Assembly (NCBI RefSeq): GCF_001428525.1
Contig: NZ_LMHW01000017.1
Span: forward strand, 186,001 to 250,000
Direction of reading: 5' to 3'
From: Flavobacterium sp. Root186
GTDB taxonomy: Bacteria > Bacteroidota > Bacteroidia > Flavobacteriales > Flavobacteriaceae
Length of the DNA stretch: 64,000 nucleotides
The position numbers were made by a program, and so were the translations under genes. Below the pieces are notes generated by a model. The model was given only the letters and a program-made list of their open reading frames with translations, was not told where the DNA came from and did no database searches. Each line of letters begins with the position of its first letter. The first letter of the stretch is position 1. Shown here piece after piece: positions 16,306 through 24,929 of this stretch.

Positions 16306-17859
16306 ATGGATAAGATCAAAATACTTTGGGTCGATGACGAGATCGATCTTTTAAAGCCACATATATTATTTCTCGAAAAAAAGAATTACGAAGTTACAAC
16401 AAGCAACAACGGCCTTGATGCCATTGCTTTGTTTGAAGAAGAAAATTTTGATATTGTTTTTCTTGATGAAAATATGCCGGGAATGAGCGGACTTGAAACT
16501 CTGTCTGAAATGAAGGAGAAAAAATCGGCTATCCCGATGATTATGATTACCAAAAGTGAGGAAGAATATATAATGGAAGAAGCCATTGGCTCTAAAATTG
16601 CAGATTATTTGATAAAACCGGTAAATCCGAATCAGATTTTATTGAGTTTAAAGAAAAACCTGGACGATTCAAGATTAATTTCAGAAAAAACTACTCTCGA
16701 TTATCAGAAAGAATTTCGCAAAATTTCAATGGAATTAGCCATGGTTAATTCTTATGAAGACTGGGTTGAATTGTATAAAAAATTGCTTTTTTGGGAATTA
16801 AAATTAGAGAATATTAACGATCAGGCAATGGTCGAAATTCTTGAATCTCAAAAGGTTGAAGCCAATTCTCAATTCGGAAAATATATCGAAAGAAATTATG
16901 AAGACTGGTTTGCCCCAAAAGCAGATAAGCCAATTCAGTCTCACAATTTGTTCAAAGAATTAGTAGTTCCAGAAATCAAAAAGAAAGACAAACCAATCTT
17001 GTTTGTTGTAATTGATAATCTTCGCTACGATCAATGGAAATCTTTTGAAACCGTAATTTCCAATTATTACAAATTAGAAAAAGAAGTTCCGTATTTTTCT
17101 ATTCTTCCAACCGCTACACAATATGCCAGAAATGCTATTTTCTCTGGTTTACTGCCTTTGGACATGGAAAAACAATTTCCGCAGTATTGGAAAAATGATG
17201 TAGAAGATGGTGGAAAAAACCTTTACGAAGCCGAATTTCTTTCAGCACAAATAAAACGTTTAGGTTTAAACATCAAAGAAGACTATTTCAAAATCACCAA
17301 TTATACCGGCGGTAAAAAGCTGGCTGAAAATTTCAAAGCTTTAAAAGGAAATGATTTAGTAACAGTTGTCTACAATTTTGTTGATATGCTTTCGCACGCT
17401 AAAACCGAAATGGAAGTAGTAAAAGAATTAGCTTCAGATGATAAAGCATATCGCTCACTTACATTGAGCTGGTTTAAAAATTCTCCTTTACTGGAAATCA
17501 TTCAGCAGGCACAGCTTTTAGGTTTCAAATTGATTTTAACCACAGACCACGGAACAATTAATGTAAAAAATCCGTCGAAAGTTGTGGGAGATAAAAATAC
17601 AAGTTTAAATTTGCGCTACAAAACAGGCCGCAGTTTAACATACGAACAAAAAGATGTTTACGTAGTTAAAGAACCTAAAACAATTGGTTTACCTGCCATA
17701 AATATGAGTAGTTCGTTTATTTTTGCCAAAAATGATTTTTTTCTGGCTTACGTAAATAACTATAATCATTATGTAAGTTATTACAAAAACACATATCAAC
17801 ATGGCGGAATTTCGTTAGAAGAAATGATTATTCCGTTCTTGGTATTTAACCCTAAATAA
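16306..17859 (+). CDS. porX: PorX-type response regulator with PglZ domain
   Basis: 517 residues from the ATG (MDKIKILWVDDE); a TTG two codons upstream is less likely. The receiver domain (1-120) has the acidic pair D10-D11, phosphoacceptor D54 in FLDENMPG and the lysine in IKPVNP. The PglZ domain (about 200-510) has VVIDNLRYDQWK and LTTDHGTI, metal-binding motifs of the alkaline-phosphatase fold. In Porphyromonas and Flavobacterium, PorX is paired with the kinase PorY and controls the type IX secretion system. No kinase gene adjoins it here, as in other genomes. The next gene is tsaE. Confidence 0.92.
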   Translation: MDKIKILWVDDEIDLLKPHILFLEKKNYEVTTSNNGLDAIALFEEENFDIVFLDENMPGMSGLETLSEMKEKKSAIPMIMITKSEEEYIMEEAIGSKIADYLIKPVNPNQILLSLKKNLDDSRLISEKTTLDYQKEFRKISMELAMVNSYEDWVELYKKLLFWELKLENINDQAMVEILESQKVEANSQFGKYIERNYEDWFAPKADKPIQSHNLFKELVVPEIKKKDKPILFVVIDNLRYDQWKSFETVISNYYKLEKEVPYFSILPTATQYARNAIFSGLLPLDMEKQFPQYWKNDVEDGGKNLYEAEFLSAQIKRLGLNIKEDYFKITNYTGGKKLAENFKALKGNDLVTVVYNFVDMLSHAKTEMEVVKELASDDKAYRSLTLSWFKNSPLLEIIQQAQLLGFKLILTTDHGTINVKNPSKVVGDKNTSLNLRYKTGRSLTYEQKDVYVVKEPKTIGLPAINMSSSFIFAKNDFFLAYVNNYNHYVSYYKNTYQHGGISLEEMIIPFLVFNPK

Positions 17860-17910
17860 AGTTTTCAGTCTCAGTTTTCAGTGAGAACTTGAAATTGATT
17901 TAAAATAGAT

Positions 17911-17977
17911 TTTGCCACAGATTAAAAAGATTAACACAGATTAAAAAATCCTTAAAATCCTTTTAATCTGTGGCAAA
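17911..17977. repeat. Perfect 17-base inverted repeat downstream of porX
   Basis: TTTGCCACAGATTAAAA at 17911-17927 is mirrored exactly by TTTTAATCTGTGGCAAA at 17961-17977. The interior also contains repeats of the same word (ACAGATTAAAAA). It resembles the other GCCACgAATT-type palindromes in the window. Confidence 0.75.
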
Positions 17978-18026
17978 AAAAAATTTCGCTTTCGCGGAAG
18001 ATAATTGAAATGAATAAAAAAGTTTA

Positions 18027-18072
18027 CAGTCGCAGTTAAAAGTTTTCAGTCTGAGACTGTTAACTGCGACTG
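18027..18072. repeat. Perfect 13-base inverted repeat upstream of tsaE
   Basis: CAGTCGCAGTTAA at 18027-18039 pairs with TTAACTGCGACTG at 18060-18072; the interior CAGTCTGAGACTG is itself a palindrome. The word TCAGTTTTCAGT nearby recurs after mutS2. Confidence 0.7.
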
Positions 18073-18096
18073 AGACTAAAATAAATAAACATAAAA

Positions 18097-18504
18097 ATGA
18101 CTATCGTTTTTTCATTAGATCAAATTCAGGAAGTTGCACAGCAGATTTTAGACTCAAACCCTAAAAAAATCATTCTTTTTAACGGAGAAATGGGCGTTGG
18201 AAAAACTACTTTAATCAAGCAGTTATGCAAAAGTTTAGGAGTTCAGGATGCTACCAGCAGTCCGACTTTTTCTTTGGTAAATGAATATTATACCTCTAAT
18301 AATCAAACCGTTTATCATTTTGATTTCTACCGATTAAATAAAGAAACCGAAGCACTCGATATGGGTGTTGACGATTATTTATATTCAGGAAATTGGTGTT
18401 TTATCGAATGGTCTGAAAAGATTGCGAATCTACTTCCGGAAGAAACTTCAGTTATTACAATTGAGCTATTGGCAGACGGAAAAAGAGAGCTGAAGTTAAA
18501 TTAA
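18097..18504 (+). CDS. tsaE: tRNA threonylcarbamoyladenosine biosynthesis ATPase
   Basis: 135 residues. A P-loop GEMGVGKTTLIK lies at about residues 30-41, SSPTFSLVNEY follows as the switch-like motif, and YHFDFYRL and WCFIEWSEKI are standard TsaE signatures. TsaE works with TsaB and TsaD to place the threonylcarbamoyl group on A37 of ANN-decoding tRNAs. The window also encodes a Sua5/YrdC-family protein (31235-31855), the enzyme that makes the intermediate. The gene is four bases from the following DUF4262 gene. Confidence 0.94.
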   Translation: MTIVFSLDQIQEVAQQILDSNPKKIILFNGEMGVGKTTLIKQLCKSLGVQDATSSPTFSLVNEYYTSNNQTVYHFDFYRLNKETEALDMGVDDYLYSGNWCFIEWSEKIANLLPEETSVITIELLADGKRELKLN

Positions 18505-18508
18505 TACT

Positions 18509-19279
18509 ATGACCTCAGATAAAAATCATAATTGTATTGATACTGATGAATTAATCAGGGATACCAAAATTAATATTGAAAAATATGGTCTTCAAGTTAT
18601 ACTCATAGAAGCAACTGATTACCTGCCTTCTTTTGCTTATAGCATAGGACTTTGGAAAAAATATAATCATCCTGAAATTATTTGTTTTGGACTATCTACT
18701 TCTCTTTTACATACACTTATAAATGACGTTGCCGAAATAATTAAAAAGAATGAAACAATTATTGAAGGAAAAAACTATTCAGATATTTTTGAAGATAGCA
18801 GAGCAGAATTTTTAAAAGTTCATCCCAATAATATTTCAGACTATTTTGGCACAGCAATCAATTTTTATGAAAGAGAGGATATTCCAGCTCTTCAATTAGT
18901 TTGGACAGATAGAAATAATAAATTTCCTTGGGAAGAAAATTTCGAAGAAGAATTTCTTTATAAACAGCCACTACTAGATAGAAATAGTGATTTCAAGTTT
19001 AGTGAATCCAAAAATCTTGCGACTTTTACAACCAAACAGTGGCTTAATCAAGGAAAGACAATCGTAAGGGTTATTCACGAAGAAGATGGTGACTGGCAGT
19101 TTTTGACAGATGATGAAATATCAACTAAAAATATTATAATTGTTGCTTTGGAACAATTAATATTGAAAGACAAAACATTAAACGAGGTATTTGACCTTGA
19201 ATATGGAGAAGAAGCCGCAAGAAAATTCATTGGAGATAAATGGGTTAGAGATATGTTAGAATATGATGATGAAGAATAA
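18509..19279 (+). CDS. DUF4262 domain protein
   Basis: 256 residues, soluble, very acidic C-terminus (LEYDDEE). The N-terminal 150 residues fit DUF4262: IEKYGLQVILIEATDYLPSF, AYSIGLWKKYNHPEIICFGL and the later LQLVWTDRNNKFPWE. The biochemical role of this domain is not established. It starts four bases after tsaE, so it is likely co-transcribed with it; it looks like a gene added between tsaE and the alanine dehydrogenase gene. The last 80 residues are without a recognised motif. Confidence 0.85.
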   Translation: MTSDKNHNCIDTDELIRDTKINIEKYGLQVILIEATDYLPSFAYSIGLWKKYNHPEIICFGLSTSLLHTLINDVAEIIKKNETIIEGKNYSDIFEDSRAEFLKVHPNNISDYFGTAINFYEREDIPALQLVWTDRNNKFPWEENFEEEFLYKQPLLDRNSDFKFSESKNLATFTTKQWLNQGKTIVRVIHEEDGDWQFLTDDEISTKNIIIVALEQLILKDKTLNEVFDLEYGEEAARKFIGDKWVRDMLEYDDEE

Positions 19280-19428
19280 TATAATTTTTATCATGTAATC
19301 AGATTTAAAAAAAACAATAAAAAATAGATAGAAAAATAACTTAACATTAGACTTTACTATTAGCAGAATTTTTGCACTAATTTTAAAACTTTTTACGTAA
19401 TTTGTACCCTTAATATTTTGCACAATCC

Positions 19429-20628
19429 ATGTCAATTACCTTAACTCCATTTACAAAACAACAATTACTTCCGCAAGAAGAAAAACTTGAGGTTGGTCGT
19501 TTTAAAAGAGAACTTTTCATAGGAATTCCTAAGGAAACAAGCTATCAGGAACGTCGTATCTGTCTAACTCCTGATGCCGTAAATTCTCTTACTTATGAAG
19601 GCCATCGTGTTATGATTGAATCTGGAGCAGGAGAAAGTTCGAGTTATACCGATAAGGAATACTCAGATGCTGGTGCAGAAATTACAAAAGATACCAAAAG
19701 AGTTTTCGGCTGTCCGCTTCTACTAAAAGTAGAACCGCCGACGTTAGCTGAAATTGAAATGATAAATCCGGAAACTACCATTATTTCGGCTATTCAATTG
19801 AAAACCAAAAAGAAAGCTTACTTTGAAGCTTTGGCACAAAAAAAAATTACAGCTTTAGCTTTTGAATATATTAAGGATGAAGATGGTTCATATCCTGCCG
19901 TGAAATCTTTGAGCGAAATTGCAGGAACAGCTTCAATTCTTATTGCTGCTGAATTAATGATTACTGATGAATTTGGAAAAGGACTTTTATTCGGAAATAT
20001 TACGGGCGTCCCTCCTACTGAAGTTGTGATTCTTGGAGCCGGAACAGTTGGTGAATTTGCAGCAAAAACAGCAATTGGATTGGGTGCAAACGTAAAAGTT
20101 TTTGATAATTCGATTACTAAATTACGTCGTTTACAAAACAATTTAAGTCAAAGAATTTTTACATCTACTATTCAGCAAAAAGCGTTATTAAAGGCATTAA
20201 GACGTTGCGATGTCGCAATTGGTGCGATGCGCGGCAAAGAAAGATGCCCTATTATAGTTACCGAAACTATGGTTGAACACATGAAAAAAGGTGCCGTTAT
20301 AGTGGATGTAAGTATCGATACTGGAGGTTGTTTTGAAACATCTGAAGTAACAACTCATGAAAAACCAACATTTATTAAAAACAATGTTTTACACTATTGT
20401 GTACCTAATATACCTTCTCGTTATTCCAAAACTGCCTCATTATCAATTAGTAACATCTTAACACCTTACCTGCATCAGATAGCCGAAGATGGTGGCTTAG
20501 AAAGTGCAATTCGATGCAATAAAGGACTTAAAAACGGAATTTATTTATATCATGGGATTCTAACAAATAAAGCTATTGGCGACTGGTTCGACCTGCCAGA
20601 CAACGATATTAATTTACTTGTATTTTAA
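19429..20628 (+). CDS. ald: Alanine dehydrogenase
   Basis: 399 residues, slightly longer than the common 370 because of an N-terminal extension of about 30 residues before LFIGIPKETSYQERRICLTP. The AlaDh/PNT N-terminal domain is followed by the NAD-binding Rossmann fold (PPTEVVILGAGTVGEFAAKT near residue 200). Further family motifs are KGAVIVDVSIDTGGCFETS and HYCVPNIPSRYSKTAS. It interconverts alanine and pyruvate with NAD, releasing or fixing ammonia. The gene has its own 149-base leader. Confidence 0.93.
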   Translation: MSITLTPFTKQQLLPQEEKLEVGRFKRELFIGIPKETSYQERRICLTPDAVNSLTYEGHRVMIESGAGESSSYTDKEYSDAGAEITKDTKRVFGCPLLLKVEPPTLAEIEMINPETTIISAIQLKTKKKAYFEALAQKKITALAFEYIKDEDGSYPAVKSLSEIAGTASILIAAELMITDEFGKGLLFGNITGVPPTEVVILGAGTVGEFAAKTAIGLGANVKVFDNSITKLRRLQNNLSQRIFTSTIQQKALLKALRRCDVAIGAMRGKERCPIIVTETMVEHMKKGAVIVDVSIDTGGCFETSEVTTHEKPTFIKNNVLHYCVPNIPSRYSKTASLSISNILTPYLHQIAEDGGLESAIRCNKGLKNGIYLYHGILTNKAIGDWFDLPDNDINLLVF

Positions 20629-20649
20629 AGGAACTTTAATGTACCTTTG
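20618..20649 (+). promoter_or_regulatory. Promoter for the DUF4258-type gene
   Basis: TTG at 20618-20620, 21 bases, then TACCTTTG at 20642-20649; the ATG follows 15 bases later. It overlaps the end of the alanine dehydrogenase gene. Confidence 0.5.
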
Positions 20650-20664
20650 CAAAAATTTTATTTC

Positions 20665-21039
20665 ATGAAGTTCGTACACCGTTTTGCATATTATTTGATT
20701 GGATTAATTATGGGATGCTTTTTTGTAGCCCTTGTATTTAGTGGTAAAGACACTCGTTGCAATTATTTTCCAAATGCCAGAGTTTTAAACAATCTAAGAA
20801 CAAAACCTTTTGAATATTCAGATAAAGCAATTAAGACTTTAAACGAAAAATGGGTTGATACTGCTGATATTAAAAGTACTTTAACTTACGGGGACGTGGA
20901 CTTTGACCAAAGTAATGTTCCGTTCAACAAAGGAAAATTATATATCATTGAAGGAAAAACAGTTAAAAATCAAGAGATTATTCTAAAAGTAGTAAATTAC
21001 GAAAACAAAGCTGTTTTAGAAGAAATTATTAAGAAATAG
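20665..21039 (+). CDS. Small membrane-anchored protein, DUF4258 type
   Basis: 124 residues from the ATG chosen because the -7 box TACCTTTG lies just upstream and would exclude earlier starts. One N-terminal membrane helix (FAYYLIGLIMGCFFVALVF, about residues 6-24) is followed by a periplasmic or surface-exposed domain with DTRCNYFPNARVLNNLR and GDVDFDQSNVPFNKGKLYI. I place it by resemblance to DUF4258 proteins of Flavobacteria, which often follow alanine dehydrogenase; the function is unknown. It converges on ung across a palindromic repeat. Confidence 0.75.
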   Translation: MKFVHRFAYYLIGLIMGCFFVALVFSGKDTRCNYFPNARVLNNLRTKPFEYSDKAIKTLNEKWVDTADIKSTLTYGDVDFDQSNVPFNKGKLYIIEGKTVKNQEIILKVVNYENKAVLEEIIKK

Positions 21040-21047
21040 TCGTATTT

Positions 21048-21130
21048 GTCATTTCGAGGAACGAGAAATCATACAAGAAACTCGACAAAGATTGGCGACA
21101 TTTATACAGATTTCTTGTTCCTCGAAATGA
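21048..21130. repeat. Inverted pair of the TTTCGAGGAACGAGAAAT repeat
   Basis: The left copy (21048-21070) contains TTTCGAGGAACGAGAAATC; the right copy (21109-21130) is its near complement GATTTCTTGTTCCTCGAAAT. It sits between two convergent genes, where it could act as a two-way terminator. A second such pair is at 25369-25467. Confidence 0.75.
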
Positions 21131-21143
21131 AAAATTAAACTTT

Positions 21144-21809
21144 TTACCATTCAATTTCTTTCAATTCTTTTGATTTCAGGAAAGCATTTGTCTGGCTGAA
21201 ATGTTTATTTCCAAACCAAAATCCTCTATTAGCACTCAAAGGAGATGGATGTCCGGATTTTAAAATATGATGTTTTGAAGCGTCGATTAAAGCAGCTTTC
21301 TTTTGAGCAAAACCACCCCAAAGTAAAAACACGACATTTTCTGATTCAGCAGAAATTTGTTTAATAACAGCGTCAGTAAATTTTTCCCAGCCTTTTCCCT
21401 GATGACTCCCGGCTTCAGATTGGCGAACAGTTAGAGTAGCATTTAAAAGAAAAACACCCTGATCTGCCCAGCGTTCTAAATTTCCGGTTTTCGGAACTGG
21501 CTTACCTAAATCAGTTTCGATTTCTTTGAAAATATTATATAGAGATGGAGGAAAAGAAATTCCGTCATTTACAGAAAAACATAAACCATTTGCCTGATTA
21601 GGTCCATGATAAGGATCCTGACCAATAATAACCACTTTTACCTGATCAAAATGACAATGATCAAAAGCTGAAAAAATCTGGCTCCCTTTTGGATAACAAA
21701 CCTTAGTAGAATATTCAAATTTTACAAAATCGATTAATTCAGTAAAATAAGGTTTTTCAAATTCTTCATTCAAAACTGGTTTCCAGGAAGAATGCATTTT
21801 TACGTCCAT
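21144..21809 (-). CDS. ung: Uracil-DNA glycosylase (family 1)
   Basis: 221 residues, normal length. The water-activating loop VVIIGQDPYHGPNQANGLCF carries the catalytic aspartate at about residue 68. FLLWGGFAQKK and the minor-groove loop GHPSPLSANRGF with its histidine complete the active site. It removes uracil from DNA to start base excision repair. It is transcribed alone, divergent from mutS2, with a 134-base gap holding the mutS2 promoter box. Confidence 0.97.
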   Translation of the reverse strand: MDVKMHSSWKPVLNEEFEKPYFTELIDFVKFEYSTKVCYPKGSQIFSAFDHCHFDQVKVVIIGQDPYHGPNQANGLCFSVNDGISFPPSLYNIFKEIETDLGKPVPKTGNLERWADQGVFLLNATLTVRQSEAGSHQGKGWEKFTDAVIKQISAESENVVFLLWGGFAQKKAALIDASKHHILKSGHPSPLSANRGFWFGNKHFSQTNAFLKSKELKEIEW

Positions 21810-21911
21810 AATTTTTTTTATGCGAATTTCAGAAATTTTTAAGTTAAATCATACTTTAACAAACAATAAAATAACACTAAAACTTTACAGTTTTCAATGA
21901 TACTATTTTTG

Positions 21912-21919
21912 TATTTTTG
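21912..21919 (+). promoter_or_regulatory. -7 box for mutS2
   Basis: TATTTTTG matches TAnnTTTG, 24 bases before the mutS2 ATG. The upstream GTTTTC at 21890-21895 is only a weak -33 match. Confidence 0.4.
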
Positions 21920-21943
21920 CCTGTACTTTCTTAAAGAAATTAA

Positions 21944-24109
21944 ATGATTAGTATTACCGAAAAAACATTACAAGATTTACAATTTCCAACAGTGCTCGAA
22001 ACTATTTCGGCAGGCTGTAATACAGATATTGGAAAAGAAAAAGCTTTACAAATAACACCGTTCAGAGATAAAGAAACATTGATGCAGGCTTTAATGCAGA
22101 CATCAGAATATGTTTCGTCTTTTGAAAATAATAATGCAATTCCAAATCACGGATTTGACGCTATAACGCACGAAATTAAGTTTTTAGCAATCGAGGACAG
22201 CTTTCTTGAAGTAGGCAGTTTTAGAAAAATTGCCAATCTTTCTTCAACAACGAATTTTTTGTTAAACTTCCTGAGAAAATTTGACGATTATTACCCAAAC
22301 TTAAATGCAAGGGCTTCTCGTGTAGAATTAACAAAAGACATCATAACTTATATTGATGCAATTGCTGATAAATATGGAGAAATTAAAGACAATGCTTCTC
22401 CTGCACTTTTAAGTATTCGTCAGAATATGAATTTAGTTCGAGGTAAAGTAAACCAAAGTTTTGGTGTGGCCTTAACTCAATACAATGGCTTAGGATATTT
22501 AGATGACATTAAAGAAAGTTTCGTTCAAAACCGACGTGTTTTGGCCGTACTTGCTATGTACAGACGTAAAGTAAAAGGCTCTATTTTAGGAAGTTCCAAA
22601 ACTGGAAGTATTGCTTATATCGAACCGGAAGCAACTTTAAAATATTCAAGAGAATTAGCCAATCTTGAATATGAAGAGAAAGAAGAAATTACGAGAATTT
22701 TAAAGAATTTATCGAATATAATTCGTCCTTATTTGCCTTTATTAATTGAATATCAAGACTTTTTAAGTGATATTGATGTCGTTGCCGGAAAAGCAAAATA
22801 CGCAAACCGAATCAACGGAATTTTACCAACAATTACGGAAGAAAGAAGATTATTCTTTAGAGAAGCGTATCATCCAATTTTATATTTGAACAACAAACAA
22901 AAAAATGAAATTACGCACCCGCAGACAATTGAACTAAAACAAGAAAACCGAATTATTGTAATTTCGGGCCCAAATGCCGGAGGAAAAACAATCTCCTTAA
23001 AAACAGTTGGTCTATTACAATTAATGCTGCAGTCCGGGATATTAATTCCAGTTCATGAACGAAGCGAAACTTTTTTGTTTGATAGAATTCTAACAGATAT
23101 TGGAGATAACCAATCTATTGAAAATCACTTAAGTACATATAGTTACCGATTAAAAAACATGAATTATTTCTTGAAGAAATGTAACAAGAAAACCATGTTT
23201 TTAATTGATGAATTTGGTACGGGTTCTGACCCTGAATTGGGTGGCGCTTTGGCTGAAATTTTCCTTGAAGAATTTTATCATCGTGAAGCATTCGGGATTA
23301 TCACCACGCATTATTCAAACCTAAAAATTCTGGCTAACGAATTGCCTTTTGCAACAAACGCCAATATGATGTTTGACGAAAAATCTTTAGAACCAATGTA
23401 TAAATTGGCTTTGGGACAAGCAGGGAGTTCGTTTACATTTGAGGTTGCACAAAAAAATGGTATTCCGTTTGGGTTGATTAATCGTGCAAAAAAGAAAATC
23501 GAAGTTGGAAAAGTTCGTTTTGATAAAACTATTGCAACGCTTCAAAAAGAAAGATCGAAACTGGAAAAAACTTCTTTAAATTTAAAAGAAGAAGAAACTC
23601 GCGCTCGTGAAGAAAGCAAAAAGATGGAAAACATCAATGTAAAAATCAAACAAAAACTGGAAAGCTATCAGGAGTTATATGACAGCAACCAGAAAACAAT
23701 TTACATTGGGCAAAAAATTGAAGACATTTCCGAGAAATATTTCAACAACAAAAATAAGAAAGAATTGATTGGTGAGTTTTTAAAGATCGTTGAAATCGAA
23801 AATTCGAAACGTAAAAAAGCAACACCAAAAGAAACCAAAGCAATTATAGAAAAGAAAAAAGAAGTTATTGCCGAAGTTTCGGTTCAAGTTGAAGAAATAC
23901 GAAAGGAGAAAAAAGAAAAGAAACTTAAACCTGTTGTCGAAAAACCAAAACCAATTTTAAAAGTTGGTGACAGAGTTAGAATGCTCGACGGAAGATCTGT
24001 TGGAAGTATCGACTCTATAGAAAAAAATAAAGCAACTGTAAATTATGGCATCTTTACTTCGAAAGTAAGTTTGGATGAATTGGAATTGGTAGAATCTGTA
24101 AAGAAATAA
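21944..24109 (+). CDS. MutS2-family ATPase lacking a C-terminal Smr domain
   Basis: 721 residues. The core and lever helices (about 1-310) are followed by the MutS-type ATPase: GPNAGGKTISLKTVGLLQL near residue 345, FLIDEFGTGSDPELG near 420 and ITTHYSNLK near 452. A long charged coiled coil (about 515-660) leads to a small barrel (KVGDRVRMLDGRSVGSIDSI) that ends the protein. Most MutS2 proteins are near 780 residues and finish with an Smr nuclease domain, which is absent here. MutS2 proteins act on recombination intermediates and, in Bacillus, collided ribosomes, the latter depending on Smr. No mismatch-recognition domain is seen. Confidence 0.88.
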   Translation: MISITEKTLQDLQFPTVLETISAGCNTDIGKEKALQITPFRDKETLMQALMQTSEYVSSFENNNAIPNHGFDAITHEIKFLAIEDSFLEVGSFRKIANLSSTTNFLLNFLRKFDDYYPNLNARASRVELTKDIITYIDAIADKYGEIKDNASPALLSIRQNMNLVRGKVNQSFGVALTQYNGLGYLDDIKESFVQNRRVLAVLAMYRRKVKGSILGSSKTGSIAYIEPEATLKYSRELANLEYEEKEEITRILKNLSNIIRPYLPLLIEYQDFLSDIDVVAGKAKYANRINGILPTITEERRLFFREAYHPILYLNNKQKNEITHPQTIELKQENRIIVISGPNAGGKTISLKTVGLLQLMLQSGILIPVHERSETFLFDRILTDIGDNQSIENHLSTYSYRLKNMNYFLKKCNKKTMFLIDEFGTGSDPELGGALAEIFLEEFYHREAFGIITTHYSNLKILANELPFATNANMMFDEKSLEPMYKLALGQAGSSFTFEVAQKNGIPFGLINRAKKKIEVGKVRFDKTIATLQKERSKLEKTSLNLKEEETRAREESKKMENINVKIKQKLESYQELYDSNQKTIYIGQKIEDISEKYFNNKNKKELIGEFLKIVEIENSKRKKATPKETKAIIEKKKEVIAEVSVQVEEIRKEKKEKKLKPVVEKPKPILKVGDRVRMLDGRSVGSIDSIEKNKATVNYGIFTSKVSLDELELVESVKK

Positions 24110-24475
24110 GTTTTTTTTAGTTTTCAATCACAGTGGTAGTTTTCAGTATTGAAAATGCAAAAATTTTAATCAAATTAAAATAAAGCGATTTAAGCAATGA
24201 TCTCCAAAAAGACAACTACAAAGATGGAAAAATTTCAAAAACTGCTTAAAAATATTTTATGAGAGTTGTTTTTGATTTATAAAATTTATAGATTTTAAAA
24301 TATTAATAATAAAAACAAATAGTAATAAAAAAACCTATACTTTATTTTATTTTTTAGCTTTGTTATTGCAAGGAACGAAGCAACCGCTCTAACATAAATA
24401 AATACAAAGTTTATGAAAATAAGGTAAGATTTGCTTCGTCCCTCACAATGACTTATCAATTCAAAAAAAATAAAA
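24110..24475. other. Intergenic region upstream of the GIY-YIG gene
   Basis: 366 bases. The left part carries TTTTCAATCACAGTGG and TTTTCAGT words like those before tsaE. The right part holds an inverted repeat pair listed separately. No gene or clear promoter is seen. Confidence 0.5.
24365..24452. repeat. Inverted pair of the TGCGAGGAACGAAGCAA repeat, upstream of the GIY-YIG gene
   Basis: The left copy (24365-24383) reads TTGCAAGGAACGAAGCAA; the right copy (24431-24452) contains TTGCTTCGTCCCTCACAATG, its near complement. The pair can form a stem with a 47-base loop. Confidence 0.75.
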
Positions 24476-24781
24476 ATGAAACCAGGTTTTGTTTATATCA
24501 TAACCAATAAATATCAAACTGTAGTCTATACAGGCGTAACTTCAAATCTTCCAAACAGAATTTTAGAACATAAAAATAAAAAGTATCCAAAATCATTTTC
24601 AGCTCGTTATAACATAAACATTCTAGTCTATTACGAACAATTTCAATGGATTGAAGATGCAATAACCCGAGAAAAACAAATCAAAGCCGGCTCAAGAGAG
24701 GCAAAAAATGATTTGATTCGTTCTATAAATCCAACTTGGAAAGATTTGTTTGAAGAAATTGAAGATATAATGACTGTATAA
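24476..24781 (+). CDS. Small stand-alone GIY-YIG nuclease-like protein
   Basis: 101 residues, all one GIY-YIG domain of the UPF0213/COG2827 type. GFVYIITN is the GIY strand, VVYTGVTSN the YIG strand (with T before G), NRILEHKN carries the catalytic arginine, and AITREKQIKAGSREAKNDLI carries the metal-binding glutamate. Such proteins are predicted single-domain DNA nucleases; their targets are unknown. It is flanked on both sides by inverted copies of the TGCGAGGAACGAAGCAA repeat and has no neighbour in the same operon, a layout like a small mobile unit. Confidence 0.9.
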   Translation: MKPGFVYIITNKYQTVVYTGVTSNLPNRILEHKNKKYPKSFSARYNINILVYYEQFQWIEDAITREKQIKAGSREAKNDLIRSINPTWKDLFEEIEDIMTV

Positions 24782-24804
24782 AACAAAATGGAAAAACATA
24801 GTGA

Positions 24805-24862
24805 GATTGCTTCGTTCCTCGCAAAGACACATACGCAAGGTCATTGCGAGGAACGAAGCAAA
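24805..24862. repeat. Inverted pair of the TGCGAGGAACGAAGCAA repeat, downstream of the GIY-YIG gene
   Basis: The first copy (24805-24828) contains GATTGCTTCGTTCCTCGCAA; the second (24840-24862) contains CATTGCGAGGAACGAAGCAA. The loop is only about 11 bases, so it forms a strong hairpin. Confidence 0.85.
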
Positions 24863-24905
24863 CACACTAAAACACGCAACTACTAAATATGAAAACCCAA
24901 AATGA

Positions 24906-24929
24906 GATTGCTTCGTTCCTCGCAATGAC
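24906..24929. repeat. Single copy of the TGCGAGGAACGAAGCAA repeat forming the start of the DCC gene
   Basis: It contains GATTGCTTCGTTCCTCGCAA and then TGAC. The last bases include the ATG (24925-24927) of the following gene. Confidence 0.85.

Noticed and set aside
16306..17859. PglZ domain as a sign of a BREX or Pgl defence system
   Set aside because: The PglZ domain is fused to a response-regulator receiver as in PorX, and no other BREX gene is nearby.
24692..24925. Minus-strand frame over the GIY-YIG 3' end and repeats
   Set aside because: Most of its codons are repeat sequence and the antisense of the nuclease gene; no start signal or family resemblance.
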